A model generated the notes under the pieces. The model saw nothing but the letters and a program-made list of their open reading frames with translations, was not told the origin of the DNA and searched no databases. From AC-37 sp034663685 (lineage in GTDB: Bacteria > Actinomycetota > Thermoleophilia > Solirubrobacterales > Thermoleophilaceae), in contig JAXDJC010000096.1 in the NCBI GenBank assembly GCA_034663685.1, forward strand, positions 1-22,417: a stretch of 22,417 nucleotides of DNA, given 5' to 3'. The position numbers were made by a program, and so were the translations under genes. Shown here piece after piece: positions 1 to 6,583 of the stretch; position 1 is the stretch's first letter, and each line of letters starts with the position of its first letter.

Positions 1-1134
1 GGCACCGCCGAACACCCGCTCATACACCCGGTACCGCTTGATGATCTCGCCGTTCATCGCCTCCATCCCGCGATTCATGGCGGTGTTCGTCTCGAGGATC
101 CACCCCGTCTCGCCGCCCTCCACGAAGCGGTGGCGCTCGGCGGTCTCGAAGTGCTCCACGTACAGCCCGGCCGCCACGCCCGTGTGCTGCATCTCGGGCC
201 GCACGCCGAGGAAGCCCACCCGCACACGGCTCACGCGCCGCATGCCCCACAGGAAGCGCGCCCAGCCGAACGGCAGCAGCCGCCCGTTCAGCTTGCGGAA
301 AACCTGGTTCACGTCCAGGGCGGTGAGCGCGAAGGCCACGATCTCGCCCGCGCGGTCCTCGGCCACCATCAGCCAGTCCGAGTGGAGCACCGGCCGCGAC
401 TCCTTGGCCGAGTGCACCATCTCCTCGACCCGCAGGGGCACGAAGCCCCAGTTGTCCTTCCAGGCCTCGTTGTAGACCTCCACGAAGCGGGCCATCTCGC
501 GCTTGATCAGGTCGCCGACCTTGATGTGGCGGATCGTGATGCCGTGCTCGGGCTCGAGCTTGTCCGCCAGCTCGAACATCACGGGCAGCATCTTCTCCTT
601 GTCGCTGACCTCGAGCGTCCACATGTAGAGGTCGATCGCCTTGTCCAGCCCGTTCCCCTCGAGCAGCCGCTGGTAGTAGGACTGGTGGTAGGGCTGCTTG
701 ACCATCGGCGGGTGGTCGAACCCCTCGATCAGCAGGCCGGCCTCGTCGTTCATCGTGAAGTCCATCGGGCCGACCATCCGGTCGCGGCCGCGGCCGCGCA
801 GCCACTCCTCGGCGGCGGCGAGCAGCGCGGCGGCGGCCTCGGGGTCGTCGTCGCACTCGAAGAACCCGAACATGCCCCACTCGTTGCCGTGGTAGTCGTT
901 GAAGTCGTGGTCGACCTGGGCCGTGATCCGGCCGACCGGCCGGCGCCCGCGCCAGGCGAGGAAGTACTCGGCCTCGGCGTGCTCGAAGAAGGGATTCTTC
1001 TTACGGCTCAGGAAGCTCTTGCGCTCGAAGACGAGCGGCGGCACCCAATTCGGCTCATTAGAGTAGATCCGCCAGGGCAGGCGGATGAAGCGCATCAGAT
1101 CCGCGCGTGAGCGGACCGGCCGAACGTCAACCAT
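1..1134 (-). CDS. GNAT-fold N-acyltransferase-like protein, possible bacterial ceramide synthase relative (3' end cut by window)
   Basis: The reading frame is open from an ATG at 1134 to the window edge, 378 codons without a stop, so the C-terminus is missing. Visible motifs are the N-terminal block FIRLPWRIYSNEPNWVPPL (about residues 16-34), then RKKNPFFEHAEAEYFLAWR (about 44-62) and a late GNAT-like segment GVRPEMQHTGVAAGLY followed by IKRYRVYERVF. These blocks match my memory of a broad bacterial family annotated as GNAT acetyltransferase or hypothetical, which as I recall includes the Caulobacter ceramide synthase (bCerS) that N-acylates sphingoid bases. The gene diverges from an alpha-oxoamine synthase with an SPT-like active site, which supports a lipid role. 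I chose ATG 1134 because it leaves about 15 residues before the conserved block; ATG 1095 is the alternative. The family is fairly secure; the substrate is inference. Confidence 0.75.
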   Translation of the reverse strand, partial: MVDVRPVRSRADLMRFIRLPWRIYSNEPNWVPPLVFERKSFLSRKKNPFFEHAEAEYFLAWRGRRPVGRITAQVDHDFNDYHGNEWGMFGFFECDDDPEAAAALLAAAEEWLRGRGRDRMVGPMDFTMNDEAGLLIEGFDHPPMVKQPYHQSYYQRLLEGNGLDKAIDLYMWTLEVSDKEKMLPVMFELADKLEPEHGITIRHIKVGDLIKREMARFVEVYNEAWKDNWGFVPLRVEEMVHSAKESRPVLHSDWLMVAEDRAGEIVAFALTALDVNQVFRKLNGRLLPFGWARFLWGMRRVSRVRVGFLGVRPEMQHTGVAAGLYVEHFETAERHRFVEGGETGWILETNTAMNRGMEAMNGEIIKRYRVYERVFGGA

Positions 1135-1168
1135 CGAGCGAGACACGCTTCCTGACCCTACCGACCGA

Positions 1169-2392
1169 ATGACCGAAACCGTCATCGACCTATTCGAGAA
1201 GACGCGGACCCACGAGCGCACCGAGATACTGCGCGCCGCCCGCGACAACGACCTGATGCCGTACTTCCGCCTGCTGGAGGGCGAGGCCGGGCCGGTGGTG
1301 GAGATGGAAGGCGCCGAGCGAGTGATGCTCGGCTCGAACAACTACCTCGGCCTGAACCGCGACCCGCGTGTCAAGCAGGCTGCCCGCGACGCCCTCGACC
1401 ACTACGGCACCGCACTCACCGGCTCGCGCTTCCTCAACGGGACGATCCCGCTGCACCTCGAGCTCGAGCGCGAGCTGGCGGAGTGGATGGGCGACGAGGA
1501 CGCGCTCGTGTTCACCACCGGCTACCAGGCCAACGTGGGCGCGATCGCCACGCTGCTCTCCCCCACCGACACTGTGATCTGCGACTCCGGCGACCACGCC
1601 TCGATCATGGATGCGGTGGCGATGTCGCACGCGAAGGTGCGGCCGTTCCGCCACAACCGGCTCGACAAGCTCGAGTCGATGCTGTCCCGGGCGACCGGCG
1701 ACGGCGGCGGCGTGCTCGTGGTGGTGGACGGGGTCTTCTCGATGGAGGGCGACGTGTGCGACGTGCCGCGGGTGGCCGAGCTCTCCCAGGCGCACGGGGC
1801 GCGGCTGATGGTGGACGAGGCGCACGGGGTGGGCGTGCTGGGGGCGCGCGGTGCCGGCGCCTGCGAGGCGCTCGGGGTGGAGGACCGGGTGGACCTGCGG
1901 ATGGGCACCTTCTCCAAGTCGCTGGCGAGCTGCGGCGGCTTCATCTCCGGGCCGTCCGAGGTGATCGACTTCCTGCGAGTCCAGTCGCGCGCATTCATGT
2001 TCACGGCCTCGGCCGTGCCGGCGGCGATCGGCGCCGCGCTCGGCGCACTGCGGATCATCCGCTCGCCCGAGGGGCCGGAGCTGATGGAGCGGGTGCGCGA
2101 GAACGCGCTCTACCTCGAGCGCGGGCTCACCGAGCTCGGCTTCGAGGTGGTCGGCAGCGGGAACGACGACATCGCCACGCCGATCGTCCCGGTCCTGATC
2201 GGCGACGACTGGCAGGGCGCGCTGATGTGGAAGGCGCTCTTCGACGCCGGCGTGTACGTGAACGTGGCTCTCTACCCCGCGGTCGAGCGCGGCGGCGCCC
2301 TGCTGCGCACGAGCGTGATGGCCACCCACGAGCGCGAGCACCTCGACCGCGCGCTCGAGGCGTTCGACCGCTGCCGGCCCGAGCCGGCCTAG
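1169..2392 (+). CDS. Alpha-oxoamine synthase (PLP-dependent), serine palmitoyltransferase-like
   Basis: The 407-residue product is a fold-type I PLP enzyme of the family containing 8-amino-7-oxononanoate synthase (BioF), glycine C-acetyltransferase (Kbl), ALA synthase and serine palmitoyltransferase. These condense an amino acid with an acyl-CoA or acyl-ACP. Visible residues: SNNYLGL near the N-terminus, GSRFLNGT, the PLP-stacking His in DSGDHAS (H143), the cofactor Asp in VDEAHGVGVLG (D216) and the Schiff-base lysine in GTFSKSLASCGGF (K250). TFSKS followed by GGF resembles SPT more than the TLGK/TLAK motifs of BioF, Kbl and ALA synthase. There are no bio genes nearby. ATG 1085 would overlap the divergent gene by 50 bp and add 28 atypical residues, so ATG 1169 is preferred; it has no clear Shine-Dalgarno site. 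The class is certain; the SPT assignment is moderate. Confidence 0.88.
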   Translation: MTETVIDLFEKTRTHERTEILRAARDNDLMPYFRLLEGEAGPVVEMEGAERVMLGSNNYLGLNRDPRVKQAARDALDHYGTALTGSRFLNGTIPLHLELERELAEWMGDEDALVFTTGYQANVGAIATLLSPTDTVICDSGDHASIMDAVAMSHAKVRPFRHNRLDKLESMLSRATGDGGGVLVVVDGVFSMEGDVCDVPRVAELSQAHGARLMVDEAHGVGVLGARGAGACEALGVEDRVDLRMGTFSKSLASCGGFISGPSEVIDFLRVQSRAFMFTASAVPAAIGAALGALRIIRSPEGPELMERVRENALYLERGLTELGFEVVGSGNDDIATPIVPVLIGDDWQGALMWKALFDAGVYVNVALYPAVERGGALLRTSVMATHEREHLDRALEAFDRCRPEPA

Positions 2393-2419
2393 CGGCAGCC
2401 GGCCGCGCCGCCGCTCGGG
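2378..2419. terminator. Possible bidirectional hairpin between convergent genes
   Basis: A 7-bp inverted repeat, CCCGAGC (2378-2384) and GCTCGGG (2413-2419), spans the stop codon of the oxoamine synthase in the 46-bp gap before the pyruvate kinase stop. The loop is itself GC-rich and can pair internally (GCCGG/CCGGC). There is no T-tract, so a terminator role is only suggested by position. Confidence 0.25.
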
Positions 2420-2438
2420 GCGCCCGCGCGCGGCTCGC

Positions 2439-3851
2439 CTACTCGAGCGTGTGCACGTTGAACAGGTTCGAGCCGCCCTCCACGCCCATCGGCACGCCCG
2501 CCGTGATCCCGATCCGGTCGCCCGAGCCGGCCAGCCCCTGCAGCCGGGCCGCCTCGGCGCACGTCTCCAGGAGGTCGATCGTGTCCTCGGGCTCCTGGTG
2601 GAGCATGCCGCGCACGCCCCAGTAGAGGCAGCAGCGGCGCACGACCTCAGGACGCGCCGAGAGCGCCAGCGTGGGCACCTGCGGGCGGTGCGACGAGATC
2701 AGTCGCGCCGTGCGGCCGGTCATCGTGGGGCAGACCAAAGCCTTGAGCCCCAGCTGGTACACGGCGCCCACCGCGCCGAACACCACCGAGGCGTCCACGT
2801 CGCCCCCGCGCAGCCCGCGCTCGGTGAGCATGCGCCAGTACGGCAGCTCGCGCTCGGTGGCCTCGGCGATCGCGGCCATCATCCGGATCACGCCGGGCGG
2901 GTCGCGGCCGATGGCCGTCTCCTGGGAGAGCATCACCGCGTCCGTGCCGTCGAAGATCGCGTTGGCCACGTCGGTGACCTCCGCGCGGGTCGGCCGGGTG
3001 GACTGGACCATCGACTCGAGCATCTGCGTGGCCGTGATCGACGGCTTGGCCCGCTGGCCCGCGATGTAGAGCAGGCGCTTCTGGACCAGCGGCACCTCCT
3101 CGATCGGCAGCTCTATGCCGAGGTCGCCGCGCGCGACCATCACGCCGTCGGCCGCCTCCACGATCTCCTCGATGTTCTCCGCCGCCTGCGGCTTCTCGAT
3201 CTTGGCCAGCACGGGGATGTCGCTGCCGAGGCGCTCCAGGTGCTCGCGCACCGGCCGCAGGTCGTCCGCGGTCTTGATGAACGAAAGGGCCATCAGGTCC
3301 ACGCCCATCCGCACACCGGCGTCGACGAGCTTGAGGTCGTCCTCGCTCACGGCAGGCAGCGACATCGTCACGTTCGGCAGGTTCATCCCCTGGCGCGAGC
3401 CGACCGTCCCCCCCACCTCCACGGTCGTGTCCACCTCGCCATCGCGCGATTCCCGCACGCGGAGCCGGATTGCGCCGTCGGCCAGGTAGACGATGTCCCC
3501 TGCCGCCACCAGCTCGGCGAACCCGGGCCAGGCGACGGGCAGCCGGCGCGAGTCGCCCTCGATCCGCTCGGCGGTGAGGAGGACCTCGCTCCCGGTCTCG
3601 AGGTGGGCCACCTCGTCCTTCACCGGCCCGATGCGCAGCTTGGGCCCCGGAATGTCCTGAAGCACCGCCACCTCGCGCCCGACCCGCTCCGCGGCGGCCC
3701 GGACCATCTCGGTGGTCTCGGCGTGGTGCTCGGGGCTCGCGTGGGCGAAGTTCAGGCGAGCGACGTCCAGTCCCGCCTCGACCATCCGATCGAGCACATC
3801 GGGGTCGCGCGACGCGGGGCCGATCGTGGCGACGATCTTGGTGGACCGCAT
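2439..3851 (-). CDS. pyk: Pyruvate kinase
   Basis: This 470-residue protein of normal family length transfers phosphate from phosphoenolpyruvate to ADP in the last step of glycolysis. It starts MRSTKIVATIGPAS and shows GLDVARLNF (substrate Arg32), AKIEKPQAAENIEEI with the catalytic Lys and metal-ligand Glu, MVARGDLGIELP, TQMLESM and the C-terminal allosteric-domain ending typical of the family. Positions that bind K+ in muscle-type enzymes are altered: NFAH replaces NFSH, and DIPGPKLR (66-73) replaces DTKGPEIR. Lys71 therefore stands where potassium-dependent enzymes have Glu117, the known signature of potassium-independent kinases. The gene converges with the oxoamine synthase and diverges from mIHF. 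It is a single-gene unit by position, with a hairpin-rich 5' region. Confidence 0.97.
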   Translation of the reverse strand: MRSTKIVATIGPASRDPDVLDRMVEAGLDVARLNFAHASPEHHAETTEMVRAAAERVGREVAVLQDIPGPKLRIGPVKDEVAHLETGSEVLLTAERIEGDSRRLPVAWPGFAELVAAGDIVYLADGAIRLRVRESRDGEVDTTVEVGGTVGSRQGMNLPNVTMSLPAVSEDDLKLVDAGVRMGVDLMALSFIKTADDLRPVREHLERLGSDIPVLAKIEKPQAAENIEEIVEAADGVMVARGDLGIELPIEEVPLVQKRLLYIAGQRAKPSITATQMLESMVQSTRPTRAEVTDVANAIFDGTDAVMLSQETAIGRDPPGVIRMMAAIAEATERELPYWRMLTERGLRGGDVDASVVFGAVGAVYQLGLKALVCPTMTGRTARLISSHRPQVPTLALSARPEVVRRCCLYWGVRGMLHQEPEDTIDLLETCAEAARLQGLAGSGDRIGITAGVPMGVEGGSNLFNVHTLE

Positions 3852-3857
3852 CGAGGG

Positions 3858-3985
3858 GAGGTATACACCTCTCGGGGGACCTACTGGAGGGCCGCGCCGC
3901 CAAGGCCTCCGCCCATTGGGGGAGGAAGGGCCACCCGCCCGGCGGGTTTGGACGGGGCGCTCGAAGAAAAGACCGCTCTTAGCGG
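3858..3985. other. Hairpin-rich intergenic region upstream of pyruvate kinase
   Basis: The 315-bp gap between the divergent pyk and mIHF starts holds no supportable gene. Four inverted repeats sit close together: GAGGT/ACCTC around ATAC (3858-3871), just upstream of the pyk start; CCTCC/GGAGG with inner CCC/GGG (3906-3925); ACCCG/CGGGT (3933-3947); and CCGCT/AGCGG (3973-3985). Read on the minus strand, the last is followed by TCTTTTCTTC, giving a terminator-like profile inside the probable pyk leader. This could be a structured leader or attenuator, or only GC-rich chance pairing. No known riboswitch class was recognised. Confidence 0.3.
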
Positions 3986-4004
3986 GCGGGCTGCGTTTCG
4001 GGTG

Positions 4005-4034
4005 TTGACCCCCGGGGACCTGGGGGCTTAGGTT
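4005..4034 (+). promoter_or_regulatory. Candidate sigma-70-type promoter for mIHF
   Basis: TTGACC (4005-4010) and TAGGTT (4029-4034) are separated by 18 bp. The second box keeps the key first T, second A and last T of the -10 consensus. Transcription would begin near 4041, giving a leader of about 125 nt. Confidence 0.35.
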
Positions 4035-4085
4035 TCATCCGCCAGCAGCGACCAGCCGGGAGTCGGTTGGGAGGCCGAGGACAGT

Positions 4086-4101
4086 CGACCCAAGTGGGTC
4101 G
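4086..4101. repeat. Perfect inverted repeat in the mIHF leader
   Basis: CGACCCA-AG-TGGGTCG is a 7-bp perfect inverted repeat with a 2-nt centre. It lies downstream of the candidate promoter and 65 bp before the mIHF start. It could be an operator, possibly for autoregulation, or an RNA hairpin. Confidence 0.4.
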
Positions 4102-4150
4102 TTCTCGTAGGCCGGTCGTTGTGGGCCCGCACGTACGACAACCTTGTTCC

Positions 4151-4158
4151 GGGGAGGA
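4151..4158 (+). promoter_or_regulatory. Shine-Dalgarno site fixing the mIHF start
   Basis: GGGGAGGA lies 8 nt before ATG 4167. This rules out the in-frame ATG at 4119, which has no such site. Confidence 0.75.
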
Positions 4159-4166
4159 TTTGGGAA

Positions 4167-4526
4167 ATGGGCGACTCCGCCACGACGACCGCTGCGCCAC
4201 AACATCTCAGGGCGCTTCACCACGCGAACCGAGTACGGCTCGCGCGAGCCGAGCTGAAGCGCCGGGTGGCATCGCAGCAGATGTCCGCTGCGGAGGTGGT
4301 CGTGGAGTGCCCGTGGGAGGCGGCGAGCATGGAGATCAGTGACCTGCTGATGAGTCAGCGCCGCTGGGGCCGGGCCCGCTGCCGGCGCCTCCTCCTCTCG
4401 CTCGGACTGCCCGAGAACAAGCAGATCGGCACGCTTACCAGCCGCCAGCGCCAGGCGCTCGCGGCGGTTCTCTCCGCGAAGGCCGGCGCCAACCGCATCC
4501 TCGAGAAGGAGCTCTCGCCCGCGTGA
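4167..4526 (+). CDS. mihF: Actinobacterial integration host factor (mIHF-type DNA-binding protein)
   Basis: The 119-residue basic protein has the N-terminal helix ANRVRLARAELKRRV (about 20-34) and a C-terminal helix-two-turn-helix segment containing MEISDLLMSQRRWGRARCRRLL, then SRQRQAL. This is the mycobacterial/streptomycete IHF layout, in which the helix-two-turn-helix part binds DNA nonspecifically and contributes to nucleoid structure. It is unrelated to proteobacterial HU-like IHF. It keeps the arginine-rich turn, with RWGRAR where GVGKVRA-type sequence is usual. The tail after residue 105 is longer than in short mIHFs. In many actinobacteria mihF precedes gmk; here it stands alone between pyk and a VOC gene. 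Confidence 0.85.
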   Translation: MGDSATTTAAPQHLRALHHANRVRLARAELKRRVASQQMSAAEVVVECPWEAASMEISDLLMSQRRWGRARCRRLLLSLGLPENKQIGTLTSRQRQALAAVLSAKAGANRILEKELSPA

Positions 4527-4529
4527 GCG

Positions 4530-4549
4530 GGCGCGAGCTGCCTCGCGCC
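4530..4549. terminator. Strong hairpin between convergent mIHF and VOC genes
   Basis: GGCGCGAG-CTGC-CTCGCGCC is a perfect 8-bp stem with a 4-nt loop. It starts 3 nt after the mIHF stop and ends 8 nt before the VOC-gene stop. There is no T-tract, as is common in high-GC actinobacteria, so a bidirectional terminator role rests on position and stem quality. Confidence 0.55.
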
Positions 4550-4557
4550 GCCCGGCG

Positions 4558-5031
4558 TTAGCCCGGAAAGCCCGGCGCGCGCGTGGCCAGCTCGACGATG
4601 TGCCCGTCGGGGTCGCGCAGGTAGATCGACTTGAAGAACTGGCGGTCGAGCACCTCGGTGCAGCCCACTCCGCGCGCCTGGAGGTAGTGGCGCCAGCCCT
4701 CGAGCTCCTCGGGGGACTCGACGAGCAGCGCGAAGTGGTGGGTCGAGCCGCGGCCCACCTCGCCCTCGTCCATCTGGGGGTACTCCATCACCGTGATCAC
4801 GGTGCCCGGCGTGCCCTCGGCGTCGCCGAAGTAGAGGTGGCGCGCGGTGGTGTCGTCCTGGTTCACGCCGTCCTCGAGCAGCCGCAGGCCGAGCAGGTCG
4901 CGATAGAACGCGGCCGAGCGATCCGCGCTGGCGCAGATCAGCGTGATGTGATGGATGCCGCGGATCGCGAGCCGCCTGGGCTCGGCGTCCGCCACCGGGG
5001 CGGGCTGGAAGCTCGGGGGCTCGGCCGTCAT
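4558..5031 (-). CDS. VOC-superfamily protein (single-module relative of MhqO-type ring-cleaving dioxygenases)
   Basis: The 157-residue protein has one vicinal-oxygen-chelate module: GIHHITL (His27/28), FYRDLLGLRLL, then VNQDD-TARHLYFGDAEGTPGTVIT, THHFALLVES (His98/99) and DPDGHIVELAT (Glu147). His and Glu at these places are the usual metal ligands. The VNQDD-x-HLYFGD-x-G-x-PGT string matches the N-terminal half of MhqO/LinE-type dioxygenases, which normally have two modules in about 310 residues; here only one is present. The start is ATG 5031, whose ATGA overlaps the stop of the upstream membrane-protein gene, indicating translational coupling. An in-frame ATG at 5082 lies inside that upstream gene and is rejected. 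Substrate unknown. Confidence 0.88.
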   Translation of the reverse strand: MTAEPPSFQPAPVADAEPRRLAIRGIHHITLICASADRSAAFYRDLLGLRLLEDGVNQDDTTARHLYFGDAEGTPGTVITVMEYPQMDEGEVGRGSTHHFALLVESPEELEGWRHYLQARGVGCTEVLDRQFFKSIYLRDPDGHIVELATRAPGFPG

Positions 5032-5426
5032 GAGCCGCCGTAGAACGGGACGGGCGAGGCACCGGCGAAGAGGAAGAACCACACGAGGAAGGCGACCAGG
5101 GCCAGCCCGGCGCTCACGACCATCACGCCCTCGAGCGCGGCCGAGCCGAGATCCTGGCGCCCGCGCGAGACGCGGACCTCCATGTGCTTGCGGTTGAGCC
5201 AGCCGAGGAACGGGAGCAGCATCACGAGGCTTCCTATCACCATCACGGCCATGGCCGCCATGGCGGCGCCGAGCGACTGGGTCGCCAGCTCCACGCGCGA
5301 GCCGAGGTACAGCGCCCCGAGCGGGACTCCCACCCAGAGCACGAGACCGCCGATGAACATGATCGCGATCATCAGCGCGGCGCTCTCGCCCGCCCTGACG
5401 ATGTTCCTCACCGGCGCCGTGCTCAC
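5028..5426 (-). CDS. Small three-helix membrane protein, function unknown
   Basis: The 132-residue protein begins at GTG 5426 and has three hydrophobic segments: ALMIAIMFIGGLVLWVGVPLGAL (about 19-41), AMAAMAVMVIGSLVMLLPFLGWL, and GVMVVSAGLALVAFLVWFFLF near the C-terminus. A basic loop (NRKHMEVRVSRGRQ) sits between the second and third. The short tail is GASPVPFYGGS. GTGA overlaps the upstream stop and the gene's own stop overlaps the VOC start. I do not recognise the family. The arrangement suggests co-production with the neighbouring membrane protein, perhaps as a complex. Confidence 0.75.
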   Translation of the reverse strand: MSTAPVRNIVRAGESAALMIAIMFIGGLVLWVGVPLGALYLGSRVELATQSLGAAMAAMAVMVIGSLVMLLPFLGWLNRKHMEVRVSRGRQDLGSAALEGVMVVSAGLALVAFLVWFFLFAGASPVPFYGGS

Positions 5427-5989
5427 CGGAAGCCCAGCCCGCCCGAGCGGCGCTTGAAGGTCTCCCGGAGCACCCACCAGGTGGCCATGAACACCACGCC
5501 CGCGACCGGCAGCAGCAGGGCGCGGGCCAGGTTGCCCTGGCCGGTGGCGAAGAACGTGGCCGCCATGGCCGCGAACGCGCAGGCGGCGGCGAGCAGGGTC
5601 GTGTGCGAGCGGTACCCGGCGAAGTGCTCCCGAATGGAGAGCTCGAGGCCCGCGAGCGAGCCGAGCCCGAGGCCGCCGGTGAGCATGACGCGGCCCTTCG
5701 CGCCCCCGACCACCAGCCCCGACACGAACAGGACGATCGCGAGCAGGGTGGCTATCTCCACGAGCGGGAAGCTGCCCCACGGAGCCGGGGGGCGCTCGTC
5801 GATCGTGGGGCGCGTGCGCCGCCGCGAGGGGCGCCGGGCGCTGCCTGCTGCCGTCTGCCGCGAGCGCGAGCGCGAGGAAACCGCCTCGGCACGCTTGCGC
5901 CGCGCTGCATCGCGGTCGGCCCGGCTCGTGCCGGTCGGCGAGACGTCCTCGCCCGCGGACCCGCCCCGCTTGCGGCTTCGCTTACCCAT
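5423..5989 (-). CDS. Membrane protein with basic disordered N-terminus, function unknown
   Basis: The 188-residue product has about 65 N-terminal residues rich in Arg, Lys and Ser (MGKRSRKRGGSAGED and onward), which are probably disordered and cytosolic. About four hydrophobic segments follow: VEIATLLAIVLFVSGLVV, GGLGLGSLAGLEL, TLLAAACAFAAMAATFFA and ARALLLPVAGVVFMATWWVL. The C-terminus is basic (RETFKRRSGG). ATG 5989 lies 3 nt after the upstream stop and has no Shine-Dalgarno site, so translation probably depends on the upstream gene. No family recognised. Confidence 0.72.
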   Translation of the reverse strand: MGKRSRKRGGSAGEDVSPTGTSRADRDAARRKRAEAVSSRSRSRQTAAGSARRPSRRRTRPTIDERPPAPWGSFPLVEIATLLAIVLFVSGLVVGGAKGRVMLTGGLGLGSLAGLELSIREHFAGYRSHTTLLAAACAFAAMAATFFATGQGNLARALLLPVAGVVFMATWWVLRETFKRRSGGLGFR

Positions 5990-5992
5990 TCG

Positions 5993-6517
5993 CTAGCTGA
6001 TCTGGAGACCGGCCGGTGCCGGCATGGCTAACGGACAGCCCGAGGAGATCCGGACCCGCCACCAGTTCATCAGCATCCCCAGGATGCCGAAGCGCGGTTG
6101 CACGTGCCACTGCTTGCAGCCGCGTTCGCCGATGTCCTCGTTCTGGATGCGGACCCACTTGTACTCGGCGGGGTTGAGCAGCATCTCCTCGATGCGACGG
6201 CGGTTGAGCTCCTCGACGTAGGTGCGGTCGCCGAGCAGCTTGCGGTTGTGGTAGAGCCGGGTGGCGAGCCCATCGCGGATCTCGGCCAACTCGGCCAGCG
6301 AGAGCACCCGCGGGCCGCCGCGGGCCGGGACCGCCCAGTCGAAACCGGTGCGCGGGAAGGTGGAGCAGAAGAGGGCGCCGAGCTCCGACTCGAGGCGCGC
6401 GATCTGCTCGCGAAGCGTGCGGCGAGCGGCTGCCTCGTCCGGCTGGACGGCCGGGCGCAGCGGCATGGGCGGGACCGGGGCCGGAACACCCGCGCGCAAC
6501 TCGCTGACTTCGGCCAT
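5993..6517 (-). CDS. Conserved-looking uncharacterised protein with GCKQWHV and SSGCPLA motifs
   Basis: The 174-residue soluble protein has a proline-rich N-terminus (about 11-26), a charged helix AARRTLREQIARLESELGALF (30-50), FDWAVPARGGPRVLSLAELAEIRDGLATRLYHNR (59-92) and a Cys/Trp-rich end: GERGCKQWHV-PRFGILGMLMNWWRVRISSGCPLA (130-164). Its cysteines are C51, C134 and C161. The dense Trp, Cys and Gly pattern at the end looks constrained, perhaps a folded metal or nucleic-acid-binding module; that is inference. I recall similar actinobacterial hypotheticals but no function. ATG 6517 has a strong AGGAGGA only 3 nt away (6521-6527), which is unusually close. It is the first gene after a 66-bp gap and may have its own promoter. 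Confidence 0.78.
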   Translation of the reverse strand: MAEVSELRAGVPAPVPPMPLRPAVQPDEAAARRTLREQIARLESELGALFCSTFPRTGFDWAVPARGGPRVLSLAELAEIRDGLATRLYHNRKLLGDRTYVEELNRRRIEEMLLNPAEYKWVRIQNEDIGERGCKQWHVQPRFGILGMLMNWWRVRISSGCPLAMPAPAGLQIS

Positions 6518-6542
6518 CGGTCCTCCTCGCGTCGCTCGGGCG

Positions 6543-6551
6543 ATCGTAGCA
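6543..6551 (-). promoter_or_regulatory. Candidate extended -10 promoter for the 6517-5031 gene set
   Basis: On the minus strand TGC-TACGAT forms an extended -10 element. Transcription would start near 6536, about 19 nt before ATG 6517. No good -35 box is visible, as extended -10 promoters allow. Confidence 0.35.
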
Positions 6552-6583
6552 CCCAAACCGGTCTCCCGAGCCTTCTCCGGGGG

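Noticed and set aside
1169..2392. Annotation of the oxoamine synthase as biotin-pathway BioF
   Set aside because: The lysine motif is TFSKS-x-GGF rather than TLGK-type, and no bioA, bioD or bioB is near. BioF or Kbl remains possible without a tree.
5031..5082. N-terminal extension of the VOC protein to ATG 5082
   Set aside because: The extra 17 residues (MVLPLRRCLARPVLRRL) lie inside the upstream membrane-protein gene, and the ATGA overlap at 5031 is the typical coupling in this operon.
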